A stretch of DNA of 64,000 nucleotides from JAJAZB01 sp965249815 (GTDB lineage: Bacteria > Bacteroidota > Bacteroidia > Cytophagales > Spirosomataceae). The notes below the pieces were generated by a model that had not been told where the DNA came from, searched no databases, and saw only the letters and a list, made by a program, of their open reading frames with translations. Both the position numbers and the translations under genes were made by a program. The stretch covers positions 3,410,001-3,474,000 of the forward strand of contig CBDFMV010000003.1 in the NCBI GenBank assembly GCA_965249815.1. Direction: 5' to 3'. This document shows positions 17,011 to 26,070 of this stretch, piece after piece. Each line of letters starts with the position of its first letter. Position 1 is the first letter of the stretch.

Positions 17011-18747
17011 ATGAAAAGAATAACGCCGTTCCTCACCGGACTGCTGTTGCTGGGTGTGTTGCCGTCTTTCGCCCAGCAGTTTGTCTTTACCCACGACGAC
17101 ACCCTGCGCGGCTCCATCACGCCTGAGCGTGCCTGGTGGGACTTGACGTTTTATCACCTCCGGGTGCGCGTGAATACCGCCGACAGCACCTTCAGTGGCA
17201 GCACCGAGCTGCATTACCGGGTGCTGAAAGCGAGCCGCCAGGTTTTGCAAATTGATTTGCAGCGCCCCCTGCGGATTTTGAAGGTACAACAGGAGGGCGC
17301 ACCGCTCGATTTTCACCAGGACGGCAACGCGTATTTTGTGCAGTTGAAAAAGCGCCAGCAGCCGGGGAAACTCGAATCGCTCGTCGTTTTTTACGAAGGA
17401 AAACCACGCAAAGCCCGGAAAGCGCCCTGGGACGGCGGCGTGGTCTGGGCGCGCGACAGCAGCGGGGCGCAATTCGTCGCCACGGCTTGCCAGGGGCTGG
17501 GAGCCAGCGCGTGGTGGCCCTGCAAAGACCACCCCGCCGACGAGCCCGACAGCATGGCCATCAGCGTGACCGTGCCGCAGGACCTAACCGACGTGTCGAA
17601 CGGGCGGCTACGCCGCGTGACCGAACACGGGGACGGCACCCACACGTTCGAGTGGTTCGTGGCCAACCCCATCAATAACTACGGCGTCAACCTCAACATC
17701 GGGCGGTTCCGGCATTGGTCGGATGAATTCGAGGGCGAAAAAGGAAAGCTGGCGCTCAACTTTTACGCGCTGCCCGAACACGAGGAAAAAGCCCGGGCGC
17801 AGTTTCAGCAGGCAAAAAAAATGCTGGCCGCGTTCGAGTACTGGTTCGGGCCGTACCCGTTTTACGAAGACGGCTACAAGCTCGTCGAGGCACCGTACCT
17901 CGGCATGGAACACCAGAGTTCAGTCACCTACGGCAACGAATTTCGCAACGGCTACCTGGGCCGCGACCTGTCGGGCACGGGCTGGGGGTTGAAGTGGGAC
18001 TTCATCATCGTTCATGAATCGGGGCACGAGTGGTTTGCCAATAGCCTCACCAACCGCGACGCCGCCGACATGTGGATTCACGAAAGCTTCACGAATTACG
18101 CCGAGAACCTGTTCACCGAATTTTACTACGGCAAGGAAGCGGGCGCGGCGTACGTCATCGGCACGCGCAACCTGATTCGCAACGACCGGCCCGTGCAGGG
18201 CACGCCCAACGTGAACCACCCCGGCTCGGGCGACATGTACTACAAAGGGGGAAACCTGCTCCACATGCTGCGGCAACTCGTCGGCGACGATGCCCGCTGG
18301 CGGGAAATTCTGCGCGGACTGAACCGCACGTTTTACCACCAGACCGTCACGGGACGGCAAATCGAAACGTTCCTCAGCGAACACACCGGCCGAAACCTGG
18401 GCAAACTCTTCGACCAGTACCTCCGCGACGTGCGCATCCCAACGCTCGAATACGAGGTCATCGGCGCGGGCCTGCGCTACCGCTGGACGGACTGCGTGGC
18501 TGGTTTTGACCTGCCCCTGCGGGTGTGTCTGGGCGAAAGCGGGCCGGTGCGCACCCTGAAGCCTACCACCCACTGGCAAACGCTGAAAACGGCGGGCGTG
18601 ACCCGCCTCACCAGCGACCCGAATTTCTACGTGTTTGTGCGGAAAAAGGAACTGAACGCCGTGCGAAACGGAGAAAAGCCTGGCCAATTCACGAAAAAAG
18701 GAGCCGGTGAAACACCAGCCCCTTTAAAAATTTACAATCAACTCTAA
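17011..18747 (+). CDS. M1-family metallopeptidase (aminopeptidase)
   Basis: A 578-residue exported zinc aminopeptidase. A signal peptide (MKRITPFLTGLLLLGVLPSFA) precedes an N-terminal beta-saddle domain and a thermolysin-like catalytic domain. The zinc and catalytic residues are visible as H335-E-S-G-H339-E-W, with the third ligand E358 in MWIHESFTNYAE. The exopeptidase loop appears as LGMEHQS in place of GAMEN, where the last residue departs from the usual Asn. A promoter-like TACTTTTG box lies about 50 nt upstream. It should trim N-terminal residues from peptides in the periplasm. Confidence 0.93.
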   Translation: MKRITPFLTGLLLLGVLPSFAQQFVFTHDDTLRGSITPERAWWDLTFYHLRVRVNTADSTFSGSTELHYRVLKASRQVLQIDLQRPLRILKVQQEGAPLDFHQDGNAYFVQLKKRQQPGKLESLVVFYEGKPRKARKAPWDGGVVWARDSSGAQFVATACQGLGASAWWPCKDHPADEPDSMAISVTVPQDLTDVSNGRLRRVTEHGDGTHTFEWFVANPINNYGVNLNIGRFRHWSDEFEGEKGKLALNFYALPEHEEKARAQFQQAKKMLAAFEYWFGPYPFYEDGYKLVEAPYLGMEHQSSVTYGNEFRNGYLGRDLSGTGWGLKWDFIIVHESGHEWFANSLTNRDAADMWIHESFTNYAENLFTEFYYGKEAGAAYVIGTRNLIRNDRPVQGTPNVNHPGSGDMYYKGGNLLHMLRQLVGDDARWREILRGLNRTFYHQTVTGRQIETFLSEHTGRNLGKLFDQYLRDVRIPTLEYEVIGAGLRYRWTDCVAGFDLPLRVCLGESGPVRTLKPTTHWQTLKTAGVTRLTSDPNFYVFVRKKELNAVRNGEKPGQFTKKGAGETPAPLKIYNQL

Positions 18748-18759
18748 AACAATGCAATA

Positions 18760-19737
18760 TTAACTCAAAATGTGTACCATTCGCAACAGGTCGTCGGCGA
18801 TGGGTTTTTCTTTGGTGATCGTCTCGTGAAACGGCGTGTACACCAGCCGGTTGTTGACCACGCCCACCATCACGTTTTTCTGCCCGCGCAGCAGTCCTTC
18901 CACGGCCCCGAGGCCCAGCCGACTGGCCAGAATCCGGTCGTAGGCCGTCGGGTCGCCGCCCCGCTGAATGTGGCCCAGGGTCGTCACCCGGATGTCCATG
19001 TCTTCGCCGATTTGCTTTTTGATTTTCTCAGCGACTTCGGCGGCGCGGCCTTCCTTTTCGCCCTCGGCCACCACCACGATCGATGAGGCCTTTTTCTTGG
19101 CAAAACCCGATTTCAGCACCTTCACGACTTCCGAGACGGGCGTCAGGCTTTCGGGCACCATCACGGCCTCGGCCCCGCCCGCGATGCCGCACTGGATGGC
19201 GATGTAGCCCGAATCGCGGCCCATGACTTCGATGAAAAAAACCCGGTCGTGCGAGTCGGCGGTGTCGCGGATTTTGTCGATGGCGTCGAGGGCCGTGTTC
19301 ACGGCGGTGTCGTAGCCAATCGTGTAATCGGTGCCGTAGAGGTCGTTGTCGATGGTGCCGGGCGCGCCGACGGTAGGGATTTTAAACTCGTTGAAGAAAA
19401 TTTCGGCTCCCGTAAACGTTCCGTTGCCGCCGATGGCCACCAGCCCTTCGATGCCCGCCTTGATGAGGTTGTCGTACGCCTGTTTGCGGCCTTCGGGCGT
19501 CATGAAGGCCTTGCTGCGGGCTGATTTGAGGATCGTGCCGCCGCGTTGAATGATGTTGCTCACGTCGCGGGAACCCATGCGGAAAATGTTCTCGCCGCCT
19601 TCGATCATGCCCGAATACCCGCGCCGGATGCCGTGTACTTCGACTCCGTGGTACAACGCCCCCCGCACCACCGCGCGGATGCAGGCGTTCATGCCTGGCG
19701 CGTCGCCCCCGGAACTAAAAACTGCAATTTTTTTCAT
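18760..19737 (-). CDS. pfkA: ATP-dependent 6-phosphofructokinase
   Basis: A 325-residue glycolytic enzyme making fructose 1,6-bisphosphate from fructose 6-phosphate. Motifs are the nucleotide loop G10-GDAPGMN17, the catalytic PGTIDNDLYGTD loop, the substrate-binding EVMGRDSGYIA and VTTLGHIQRGG. Length agrees with bacterial PfkA (about 320). One oddity: the loop normally read GGDGS/T, whose Asp contacts Mg-ATP, here reads G-G-N105-G-T. The rest points to the ATP type, not the pyrophosphate type. It converges with the M1 peptidase, leaving only 12 nt between stop codons. Confidence 0.96.
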   Translation of the reverse strand: MKKIAVFSSGGDAPGMNACIRAVVRGALYHGVEVHGIRRGYSGMIEGGENIFRMGSRDVSNIIQRGGTILKSARSKAFMTPEGRKQAYDNLIKAGIEGLVAIGGNGTFTGAEIFFNEFKIPTVGAPGTIDNDLYGTDYTIGYDTAVNTALDAIDKIRDTADSHDRVFFIEVMGRDSGYIAIQCGIAGGAEAVMVPESLTPVSEVVKVLKSGFAKKKASSIVVVAEGEKEGRAAEVAEKIKKQIGEDMDIRVTTLGHIQRGGDPTAYDRILASRLGLGAVEGLLRGQKNVMVGVVNNRLVYTPFHETITKEKPIADDLLRMVHILS

Positions 19738-20113
19738 GGAGTGGGAAAGAAGACTTTTCAGTCGTTTTCAAAATAATGTTTTCTGGTGGGTTAAGTGCGC
19801 GGCAAATTTATTCTTTTCGCCCGTAGCGGCGAAGAATTATCTGAAAATCGGGTGGTTATTTTGCCCGAACGCCCGAACCCGGTTTGTGCCCTGTTTCGCC
19901 GGGTTTTCCTGTTGGAATTGGCCCGAACCCGTCCCCTTCGTGACCCTGACCGGGGGAGCGCACCGGATTCGGCTCCGGGTTTTGGCGGAAAGATTCCGGG
20001 AAAGCGGGTTCGGTGTCCGGCACCTTTCGGGCAAAGTTTACGTTTTTTGCGTCCCGATTCCACTTCCCGGCGCGGGAGTTCGTTAAGTAACGGTCGGACT
20101 TCGGGTGATTTTT
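19738..20113. other. 376-nt divergent intergenic region
   Basis: This stretch separates pfkA from the DUF5723 gene. No gene is convincing. It holds several copies of CCCGAACCCG-like boxes in both orientations between about 19862 and 20030, which could be binding sites or simply composition. I see no strong terminator or consensus promoter. Confidence 0.5.
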
Positions 20114-21655
20114 ATGAAAAAGGCCGTTTTACTGGCATTGATCGCGGGAACGCACGCCCAGGCGCAGTACCTGCTCGGCGTGTCGGGGAGCAATTACGCC
20201 GGTACCAACGCGCTTTACCACAACCCGGCGCAGGTGGCCGACTCGCGCCACAAGCTGTTCGTCAACCTGGCTACCGCCGACGTTTTCCTGACCAACAACT
20301 ACCTTTCCTGGAACGCCCCGTACTCGTTTCTGGCCCTGGCGACCAACTCGGTGCCCGACCAATACCGCAGCAGCCGGGGGCTGATTTTGTACAAAGACGA
20401 GTACTTCGGCGAAAACCTGAACGGTCGTCCCAAACGCATGACCCTCGGCGGCGATTTACGCGGGCCGTCGGTGCTGTATACTGTCAACGATCGCATCGGG
20501 GTGGCCGTCACCTCGCGGGTGCGGTTTCTGGCGGGTTTCGCCCACGTGAGCGAGCCGCTGGCGCGCATCCTCCGGTACGGCACCGCCGAACAGGAACGCG
20601 TGGAACCGCAGGCGTTGGGCAACCGCATGGACGTGAACACCGACGGCTACGCCGAATTGGGCGGCACCGTCGGGGCCGTGCTGCTGAACCGCGACGTGGA
20701 TTTTCTGAAAGCGGGCGTGACCATCAAACGCCTCGTCGGGCTGTATTCCGGCCACGTGCTGGTCGATGATTTCGACTACCGCTACGTGCCTGATCCCGCC
20801 GACCGCACCCGCGACAACATCCTGATCGAAACCATCCACGCCCGCTACGGTTTCACCAGCGAGGCGGCCTTCAAAAATTTCCGGCCCACGCCGCAGGTAC
20901 TGCTCGGGCGGCAATCGGCGGGCAGCGGCTGGGGCCTCGACCTGGGCGTGGTGTACGAATTCCGGCCCGACATCAACAAGTACGATTACCACGAAAAGGG
21001 AGCGCTGAAACTCGATCCCGGCGTGAACAAGTACCGCTACCGCGTGAGCCTGGCGCTGATCGACGTGGGCGGCATCCGCTACCGGAACCCGGCGTACGTC
21101 AGCGCCTACGACGTGACCCGCACCAACCGCCTGCTCGACGGCCAGGCCCTCGGCAAACTCGACGGGGCCGACCGCGTGACCGACGACCTCAACCAGGTGC
21201 TCGGCGTCACACCCGACGACCGGCAAACGTCGTTTCGCTCGGCCTTGCCCACGACTTTCCAGGCCAGCGTGGACGTGAAGGCCCGCGAATACGTGTACGT
21301 CAACGCCACCTGGATGCAGCGCCTGCGAACGAGTGGCAGCATCGGGGCCGTCGTGCCCAACGTCCTGGCCGTGACGCCCCGCTACGAGCGCCGGGGCCTC
21401 GAAGTGGCCGCGCCGCTGAGTTTCTTCGACGATTACCGCGCGCTCACGCTCGGTTTGTCCCTTCGGCTGGGGCCGGTGTTTGCGGGCACCGACCACCTGC
21501 CCGGCCTGCTGAACCTGGGCCGACCGCGCGGCTTCAACCTGTACGCCGGGGCGCACGTGCCGCTGTTTCGCCGCCGCCCCGCCGGGCCGGACGCCTGCTG
21601 GTACGAAAAAGGCGAAAAAAAGGGGTGGCGGAAGCTGCTTTTCTGGAAAAAGTAA
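20114..21655 (+). CDS. DUF5723-type exported beta-barrel-like protein
   Basis: A 513-residue protein with a signal peptide (MKKAVLLALIAGTHAQAQ). The first mature segment, LLGVSGSNYAGTNALYHNPA, is the pattern of Bacteroidota outer-membrane-type proteins of the DUF5723 group. The body is rich in alternating polar/hydrophobic strands (GWGLDLGVVYEFRPD, GLSLRLGPVFAGTDHLPG) as expected for a barrel. The C-terminus is strongly basic (KKGWRKLLFWKK), unlike a typical barrel end. The ATG at 20114 sits directly before the signal peptide, preferred over a GTG three codons earlier. Function is unknown. Confidence 0.75.
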   Translation: MKKAVLLALIAGTHAQAQYLLGVSGSNYAGTNALYHNPAQVADSRHKLFVNLATADVFLTNNYLSWNAPYSFLALATNSVPDQYRSSRGLILYKDEYFGENLNGRPKRMTLGGDLRGPSVLYTVNDRIGVAVTSRVRFLAGFAHVSEPLARILRYGTAEQERVEPQALGNRMDVNTDGYAELGGTVGAVLLNRDVDFLKAGVTIKRLVGLYSGHVLVDDFDYRYVPDPADRTRDNILIETIHARYGFTSEAAFKNFRPTPQVLLGRQSAGSGWGLDLGVVYEFRPDINKYDYHEKGALKLDPGVNKYRYRVSLALIDVGGIRYRNPAYVSAYDVTRTNRLLDGQALGKLDGADRVTDDLNQVLGVTPDDRQTSFRSALPTTFQASVDVKAREYVYVNATWMQRLRTSGSIGAVVPNVLAVTPRYERRGLEVAAPLSFFDDYRALTLGLSLRLGPVFAGTDHLPGLLNLGRPRGFNLYAGAHVPLFRRRPAGPDACWYEKGEKKGWRKLLFWKK

Positions 21656-21720
21656 ACCTTTCTCTTTTCCAAAAAAAAGCTCTGCAGTCCGACGACGGCG
21701 GCACCTGCCCGACGTGGGGT

Positions 21721-24078
21721 TCACCGCACCAGCACCACCGCCCCGCGCAACGGGGGTTGGTCGGGGGCGGGGTGGAGGATGTACGCGTAGGTGCCCGCCG
21801 GGAGCGCGTCGCCGCGCAGCGTGCCGTCGAACAGCGGCGCGTCGGGCCGGGCGGCACGATACACGAGCGTTCCCCAGCGGTCGTACACCCGGAGTTCGGC
21901 CCGTGGGTAGGCAGCGAGGCCCTTCAATTCCCAGACGTCGTTGGTGCCGTCGCCGTTGGGCGTAAATACCTCCGGCACCCAGATGCGCTGCTGAAGCCGA
22001 ACCCGCACCGACGCGCTGGCCGAGCAGCCGAAGACATTCGTGGCCCGGAGCGTGTAGGTCGTGTCGGTTTCCAGCCCAACCACGCTGGTGTTGGCGGCGG
22101 TCGGGCTAGTCAGAAACTGCGGCGGCGACCACGCGAACTGCACCGGGTCGCCCGCCAGCGCGGGCCGGAGCAGGAGCATGCTGCCGAGCCAGCCGGTCAG
22201 CTCGTTGGGCATGTCAATCGTCGGTACGGGCGCGACCACCACCGCCCGTTGCACGCTGACGGTCGGGCAGCCGAGCGCCACCCGCACCGTGTAGGTGAGC
22301 AGGTGCCGCCCCAATCCCGCCGCGCGTGGGCTGAACTGCGCACCACTCACGCCGCGCCCGTCGAACAGCCCGCCCGTCGGGTGCGCCACCAGCGGAACGA
22401 GTGGAGCCTCCGTCCCGCAAACAATCGCCAGCGAATCGAACTCGACTTTTTCGCCGCCCGCCTCGCGCACGATCAGCGGCGTCGAGGTGGCCCGGCACCC
22501 CAGCGAATCGGTAGCCCGAACGGTGTAAAGCCCCGCTGTGTTGACCCGCAATTCCGCGCTGGCGGCTCCGGCAACGGGCTGGCCGTTGCGAAACCAGGCG
22601 TAGCGAACGCCGCCGCTGCCCGTCAGTTGCAGGCTTTCGCCGGGACAAATCACCGAACGGTTGGCGGCAGAAGCGAGCGCGACCGGCACCGCCACCCCGC
22701 GAATGATCGTCAGCGTGTCGGTGTGGGCCGTGCAACCGAGGGCGTTGTTTTGAATCGACGCCCAGTACCGCCCCGGCTGGCTGACGGCCAGCGAGTCGGC
22801 GGTTTGACCAAAAACGGGTTGCCCGTCGCGAAACCAGGCGTAAGCGGCGCTGACGTTGGCCGGGGCGCTGAGCGTCACTTCGCCGCCGTCGGCGCAGAGC
22901 TGGCCCTTCTTGCGGAGTCTTTCGCGCAGCGCCAGCCCGCTGATTTTCACGCCCCGCGAGCCGCTGGCTTTGCTGCACGCGGCTTTCAGCGTGGTAAAAA
23001 CGGTGTACTCGCCTGGCTCGGTCACCGTCAGCGTGGACGCCGTAGCACCGGCTACGTTGAGGCCGTTGCGCCGCCACTGGTAAGCCCAGGTGGTGTTTTC
23101 GGTCGTGCGGAGTTCGAGTGTGCCGCCCGCGCAGAGGCTGGCTTCGGTCGCGCCGGGCGGCTGGTTCTGAATCTGCACCACGGGGTCGGGGGTGACCAGC
23201 GGCGGGCAATCGATGACCAGAAACTGAAACTCGCGCCGCACCTCGCCGATTTTCTGACCACCCCGAAATTCTTCCACGTTCACGGCGAAGGCGTACAACC
23301 CCAACTGCGTGGCCGTCACTGACAACTCGCCCGTTTTGGCGTCTACGCGCAGCGTCGGGCTGCCGGGAATGGCGTTGGTGGCGCTGAAACCCGTTTGCCA
23401 GCGTACGTCGGGGTAGGGGCCGGCGGTAACCCGGCCCACCTGCCCATCGAGCGGGGCCACGAGCGAATACCGCAATTCATCCCCGTCGGGGTCGGTGCCG
23501 CCGAAGGCAAACGAGAACGGCTCGCCCTTGCAAACGTACTCGCCGTTGATGAGCCCAAACGCGGGTGAGGAGTTGGCAAAAGCCAGCCCGGTCTTCAGCA
23601 GGGGCGGAAATTCAAGGTAAAACGTGTAACCCACCACATCCGGCTGCGCCAGGTTCTGCACCGAGCCGTTGCGGTTTCCGGTCTGCGCGCTGACGTAGTA
23701 GCCTTTCGGGTCGACGTAGTCCGCCGGGTTCAGTTGAACGTCCGCCTCGAAGGTGGCCACGACGATGTTCTGGTTGCGAAACCGGGCACACACTTCGTTG
23801 GTGAACACCACCGGTTGGCGCTGGCCAACTTCAGTGGCCGTGAGCACGAGCAGGCGGACGTTGTCGCTTTTCCGAAAAAGGCCGAGGGCGGCGCTCCGGG
23901 TCTGACCCGCGACGGGTCCGTCCTCAAAATAATTCGTAACGAAGATCTTAAAATGCCCCGGCTTGTCGCCCACGGAGCGCATTTCGAGTTGGCCGCCCAC
24001 CTGGTGAGTGGCGAGGGCCGGAAAACTAAAAAGCAGGGCGAAAACGGACGACAGGATTCGGCGGAAAAGCAGTCGCAT
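21721..24078 (-). CDS. Secreted adhesin-like protein with CHU_C type B T9SS sorting domain
   Basis: A 785-residue secreted protein. A signal peptide is followed by a gliding-protein-type N-terminal domain beginning THQVGGQLEMR. Several Ig/PKD-like segments follow, with repeated YAWFRDGQPVFGQ, YAWFRNGQPVAGA and YQWRRNGLNVAGA motifs. The C-terminal gliding-motility-associated (CHU_C) domain reads VPEVFTPNGDGTNDVWELKG, then ELRVYDRWGTLVY and ends GAVVLVR. CHU_C domains direct export by the type IX secretion system, usually with the SprF/PorP partner, which is not nearby. It is probably a surface or released adhesin. The gldF gene in the same window is consistent with a T9SS/gliding organism. Confidence 0.92.
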   Translation of the reverse strand: MRLLFRRILSSVFALLFSFPALATHQVGGQLEMRSVGDKPGHFKIFVTNYFEDGPVAGQTRSAALGLFRKSDNVRLLVLTATEVGQRQPVVFTNEVCARFRNQNIVVATFEADVQLNPADYVDPKGYYVSAQTGNRNGSVQNLAQPDVVGYTFYLEFPPLLKTGLAFANSSPAFGLINGEYVCKGEPFSFAFGGTDPDGDELRYSLVAPLDGQVGRVTAGPYPDVRWQTGFSATNAIPGSPTLRVDAKTGELSVTATQLGLYAFAVNVEEFRGGQKIGEVRREFQFLVIDCPPLVTPDPVVQIQNQPPGATEASLCAGGTLELRTTENTTWAYQWRRNGLNVAGATASTLTVTEPGEYTVFTTLKAACSKASGSRGVKISGLALRERLRKKGQLCADGGEVTLSAPANVSAAYAWFRDGQPVFGQTADSLAVSQPGRYWASIQNNALGCTAHTDTLTIIRGVAVPVALASAANRSVICPGESLQLTGSGGVRYAWFRNGQPVAGAASAELRVNTAGLYTVRATDSLGCRATSTPLIVREAGGEKVEFDSLAIVCGTEAPLVPLVAHPTGGLFDGRGVSGAQFSPRAAGLGRHLLTYTVRVALGCPTVSVQRAVVVAPVPTIDMPNELTGWLGSMLLLRPALAGDPVQFAWSPPQFLTSPTAANTSVVGLETDTTYTLRATNVFGCSASASVRVRLQQRIWVPEVFTPNGDGTNDVWELKGLAAYPRAELRVYDRWGTLVYRAARPDAPLFDGTLRGDALPAGTYAYILHPAPDQPPLRGAVVLVR

Positions 24079-24223
24079 GGAAAGAAGGGGAGACGTGGGC
24101 GCTCGATTGGTTCGGGGAAAAAGCGGTTGGGGATCCGGCGGATCAACGAAGAACCGCGTCGGTGTATTTCAGCACCTTCGGGAAAGAGGAAACCAAACCG
24201 GGACCGACCCGACCGCAATTCGT

Positions 24224-25036
24224 TCACGAAGGCTCCCGAATGAATTCGGCCAGCAGCCGATTCACGACATCGGGATTTTCCCACGGAACCAAATGCCCGG
24301 CTTCTTCAACAACCTGCGGCGCTTGCCGCCAGATGGACGGGTTGGGCGCATCCAGGTAAGCCAGGTTATGAAGCTGATCTTCCGCGCCCACCACGAGGGC
24401 AACCGGCACGGTGGCGTGTTGAATCAGGCGTTTCTCGCTTTCGTAGTGGCCATCGATGACGCCCCGCAAAATTCCCGCGTGGATGTTGGGGTCGGTTTGG
24501 GCGAAATCGCGAAGCAGAAAATCCGGTACGTCGGTCGCGTCAGGCCGGAGCAGGTGCCGGGCGTAGGCCGCCACGTCGGCGGCGGACGGGTCGGGCTGAT
24601 AGACCCGTTCAAGCACCGGATTGGGTTTGTACATCAGGTGCGGTTCCATCGGTTTGGCAATGGGCACCGTCAGGGCCACGACCCCCCGGCAGTTCTTCAA
24701 TTCGGGCAACGTTTGCAGCACGACGTGCCCGCCCAGGGAAAGACCGACCAGCACGTAATCCGTCAGGTGAAGCTGTTCGATGAAGGCCAGCACGGTTCGT
24801 TTGTAACTTTCTAAACTGTACTCGCCCGCCCGGCCCGACTGCCCGTGCCCCGGCAGGTCGAACGCCAGCAGCCGGTGTTCGCGCAACGCCGGACTCGCGA
24901 ATTGCTTTTCCCAAATGCGAACGGACGAACAGCGACCGTGCACGAACAAAATCGCTTTCCCGCTGCCCGCCCGTTCGACGCAGTGGAGGGGTATTGTGTT
25001 GACGACCACACGGTGTTCGGTCTGGGTATTCACCAT
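24224..25036 (-). CDS. Alpha/beta hydrolase
   Basis: A 270-residue alpha/beta-hydrolase fold protein. Visible are the oxyanion-hole segment ILFVHGRCSSVRIWEKQ, the nucleophile elbow GLSLGG and a late catalytic His in EEAGHLVPWENPD. An acid residue in VVGAEDQLHN completes the likely triad. There is no signal peptide, so it is cytoplasmic. It follows the LuxR/PAS regulator gene with 17 nt between them on the same strand, so the two are probably co-transcribed. Substrate is unknown; esterases and C-C hydrolases share this fold. The start at 25036 (MVNTQTEHRVVV) is preferred because the longer form would overlap the regulator gene. Confidence 0.87.
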   Translation of the reverse strand: MVNTQTEHRVVVNTIPLHCVERAGSGKAILFVHGRCSSVRIWEKQFASPALREHRLLAFDLPGHGQSGRAGEYSLESYKRTVLAFIEQLHLTDYVLVGLSLGGHVVLQTLPELKNCRGVVALTVPIAKPMEPHLMYKPNPVLERVYQPDPSAADVAAYARHLLRPDATDVPDFLLRDFAQTDPNIHAGILRGVIDGHYESEKRLIQHATVPVALVVGAEDQLHNLAYLDAPNPSIWRQAPQVVEEAGHLVPWENPDVVNRLLAEFIREPS

Positions 25037-25053
25037 AAAATTCTGGAGAGGGG

Positions 25054-25839
25054 TTACAACAGCCTGCGCTCGATGGCGTACCGCAGCAGTTCCAGCGCGT
25101 TCTGGCAATTGGTTTTACGCAGCATGTTGCGGCGGTGGGTGTTCACCGTGTTGAAACTCAGGTGCAGTTTATCGGCCACCTGCTTGCTGCTGAAGCCTTC
25201 CACGGCCCACTTCAGGATTTCAATCTCCCGCGCACTCAACAGCCGCTCCGGGGCCACGTCGGGGAAGTATTCCTTCGCGTGGAGCAGCGTCCAGCGTTGG
25301 GTAGCCGGGTCGCGCTGCTCGATTTGGTGGACGATTTTCCCCGGTTCGGCAAAGTCTGTGATGTCCTGGGTCGTGCCGAAAATGGCGGTGGGGGCCGCCT
25401 GCCCGGCGGTGTTCAGGATGGTGTTGCGCTGCAAAATGGTACGGTATTGCCCTTCCTGATTTTTAAACCGGAAGCTCTTGGAAAACCTCAACTGGGCCAG
25501 GTTTTCGGGAGGTTGTTGGGCGATAAACCGCACCTCGTCGGGGAACATCCTCGTGCTGAACACCTCGAAATCGTGCCGGTGGAACAGCATGAATTCAAGC
25601 CCACCCTCCAGAAACGCCTCTTTCGGATGCCCCATCACCCGCCTGGCGTTCGGACTCAGAAACGGGTACTGCCTGGACTGGTAATCCAGCAGGAACACAT
25701 CGGCAGACGCCAATTCCAGGTACGGGTGCACGGCTCCGGCTTCCTTCAGGTACTCGGCGCAGTCCCAGGCACTCGGTTGCGGTTGGGCCGCCAGCCGGTT
25801 GAGGTAATCGTGGTAGGTGGGTGAGGGGTTCGTTTTCAC
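25054..25839 (-). CDS. LuxR-type transcription regulator with PAS-like sensor domain
   Basis: A 261-residue regulator. The N-terminal half (about 35-175) looks like a PAS domain, with YPFLSPNARRVMGHPKEAFL and the C-terminal PAC-like QYRTILQRNTILN and IFGTTQDITD. The C-terminal 65 residues form a LuxR helix-turn-helix (LLSAREIEILKWAVEGFSSK, then SFNTVNTHRRNML). It has no receiver domain, so it should sense a ligand or redox state directly. It is followed by the alpha/beta hydrolase gene. The start is a GTG; no ATG is available upstream. A TTTTGCAT/ATGCAAAA dyad 80 nt upstream could be its own operator. Confidence 0.85.
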   Translation of the reverse strand: MKTNPSPTYHDYLNRLAAQPQPSAWDCAEYLKEAGAVHPYLELASADVFLLDYQSRQYPFLSPNARRVMGHPKEAFLEGGLEFMLFHRHDFEVFSTRMFPDEVRFIAQQPPENLAQLRFSKSFRFKNQEGQYRTILQRNTILNTAGQAAPTAIFGTTQDITDFAEPGKIVHQIEQRDPATQRWTLLHAKEYFPDVAPERLLSAREIEILKWAVEGFSSKQVADKLHLSFNTVNTHRRNMLRKTNCQNALELLRYAIERRLL

Positions 25840-25920
25840 GAATCAATCAAAAGGGAAGGCAACGTGTTGGGCGAAAGATACTTAAAAATGAGTATTGCGC
25901 TGCGCGGAGGGCGCGGCGAG

Positions 25921-25941
25921 TTTTGCATATCCAATGCAAAA
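25921..25941. promoter_or_regulatory. Inverted repeat in regulator/lipoprotein divergent region
   Basis: TTTTGCAT (25921-25928) and ATGCAAAA (25934-25941) form an 8-bp dyad with a 5-nt centre. It lies between the divergent LuxR-type regulator (start 25839) and the lipoprotein gene (start 26071). Size and place fit an operator for the LuxR-type protein, but this is inference. Confidence 0.4.
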
Positions 25942-26070
25942 ACGGGGAAAATACCCCTGGTGAAGGGGGAAAGGCCCGTTGCTGGCATCGGGAAACAGCT
26001 CCAGCTTTGTACCCTGAGAATTGAAGAAAATACTTAAAAAACACTCCCCATTTTTTCAAAATCGCTTACC

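Noticed and set aside
19862..20030. CCCGAACCCG-like boxes upstream of the DUF5723 gene as an operator array
   Set aside because: Spacing is irregular, matches are partial and the motif fits the local base composition.
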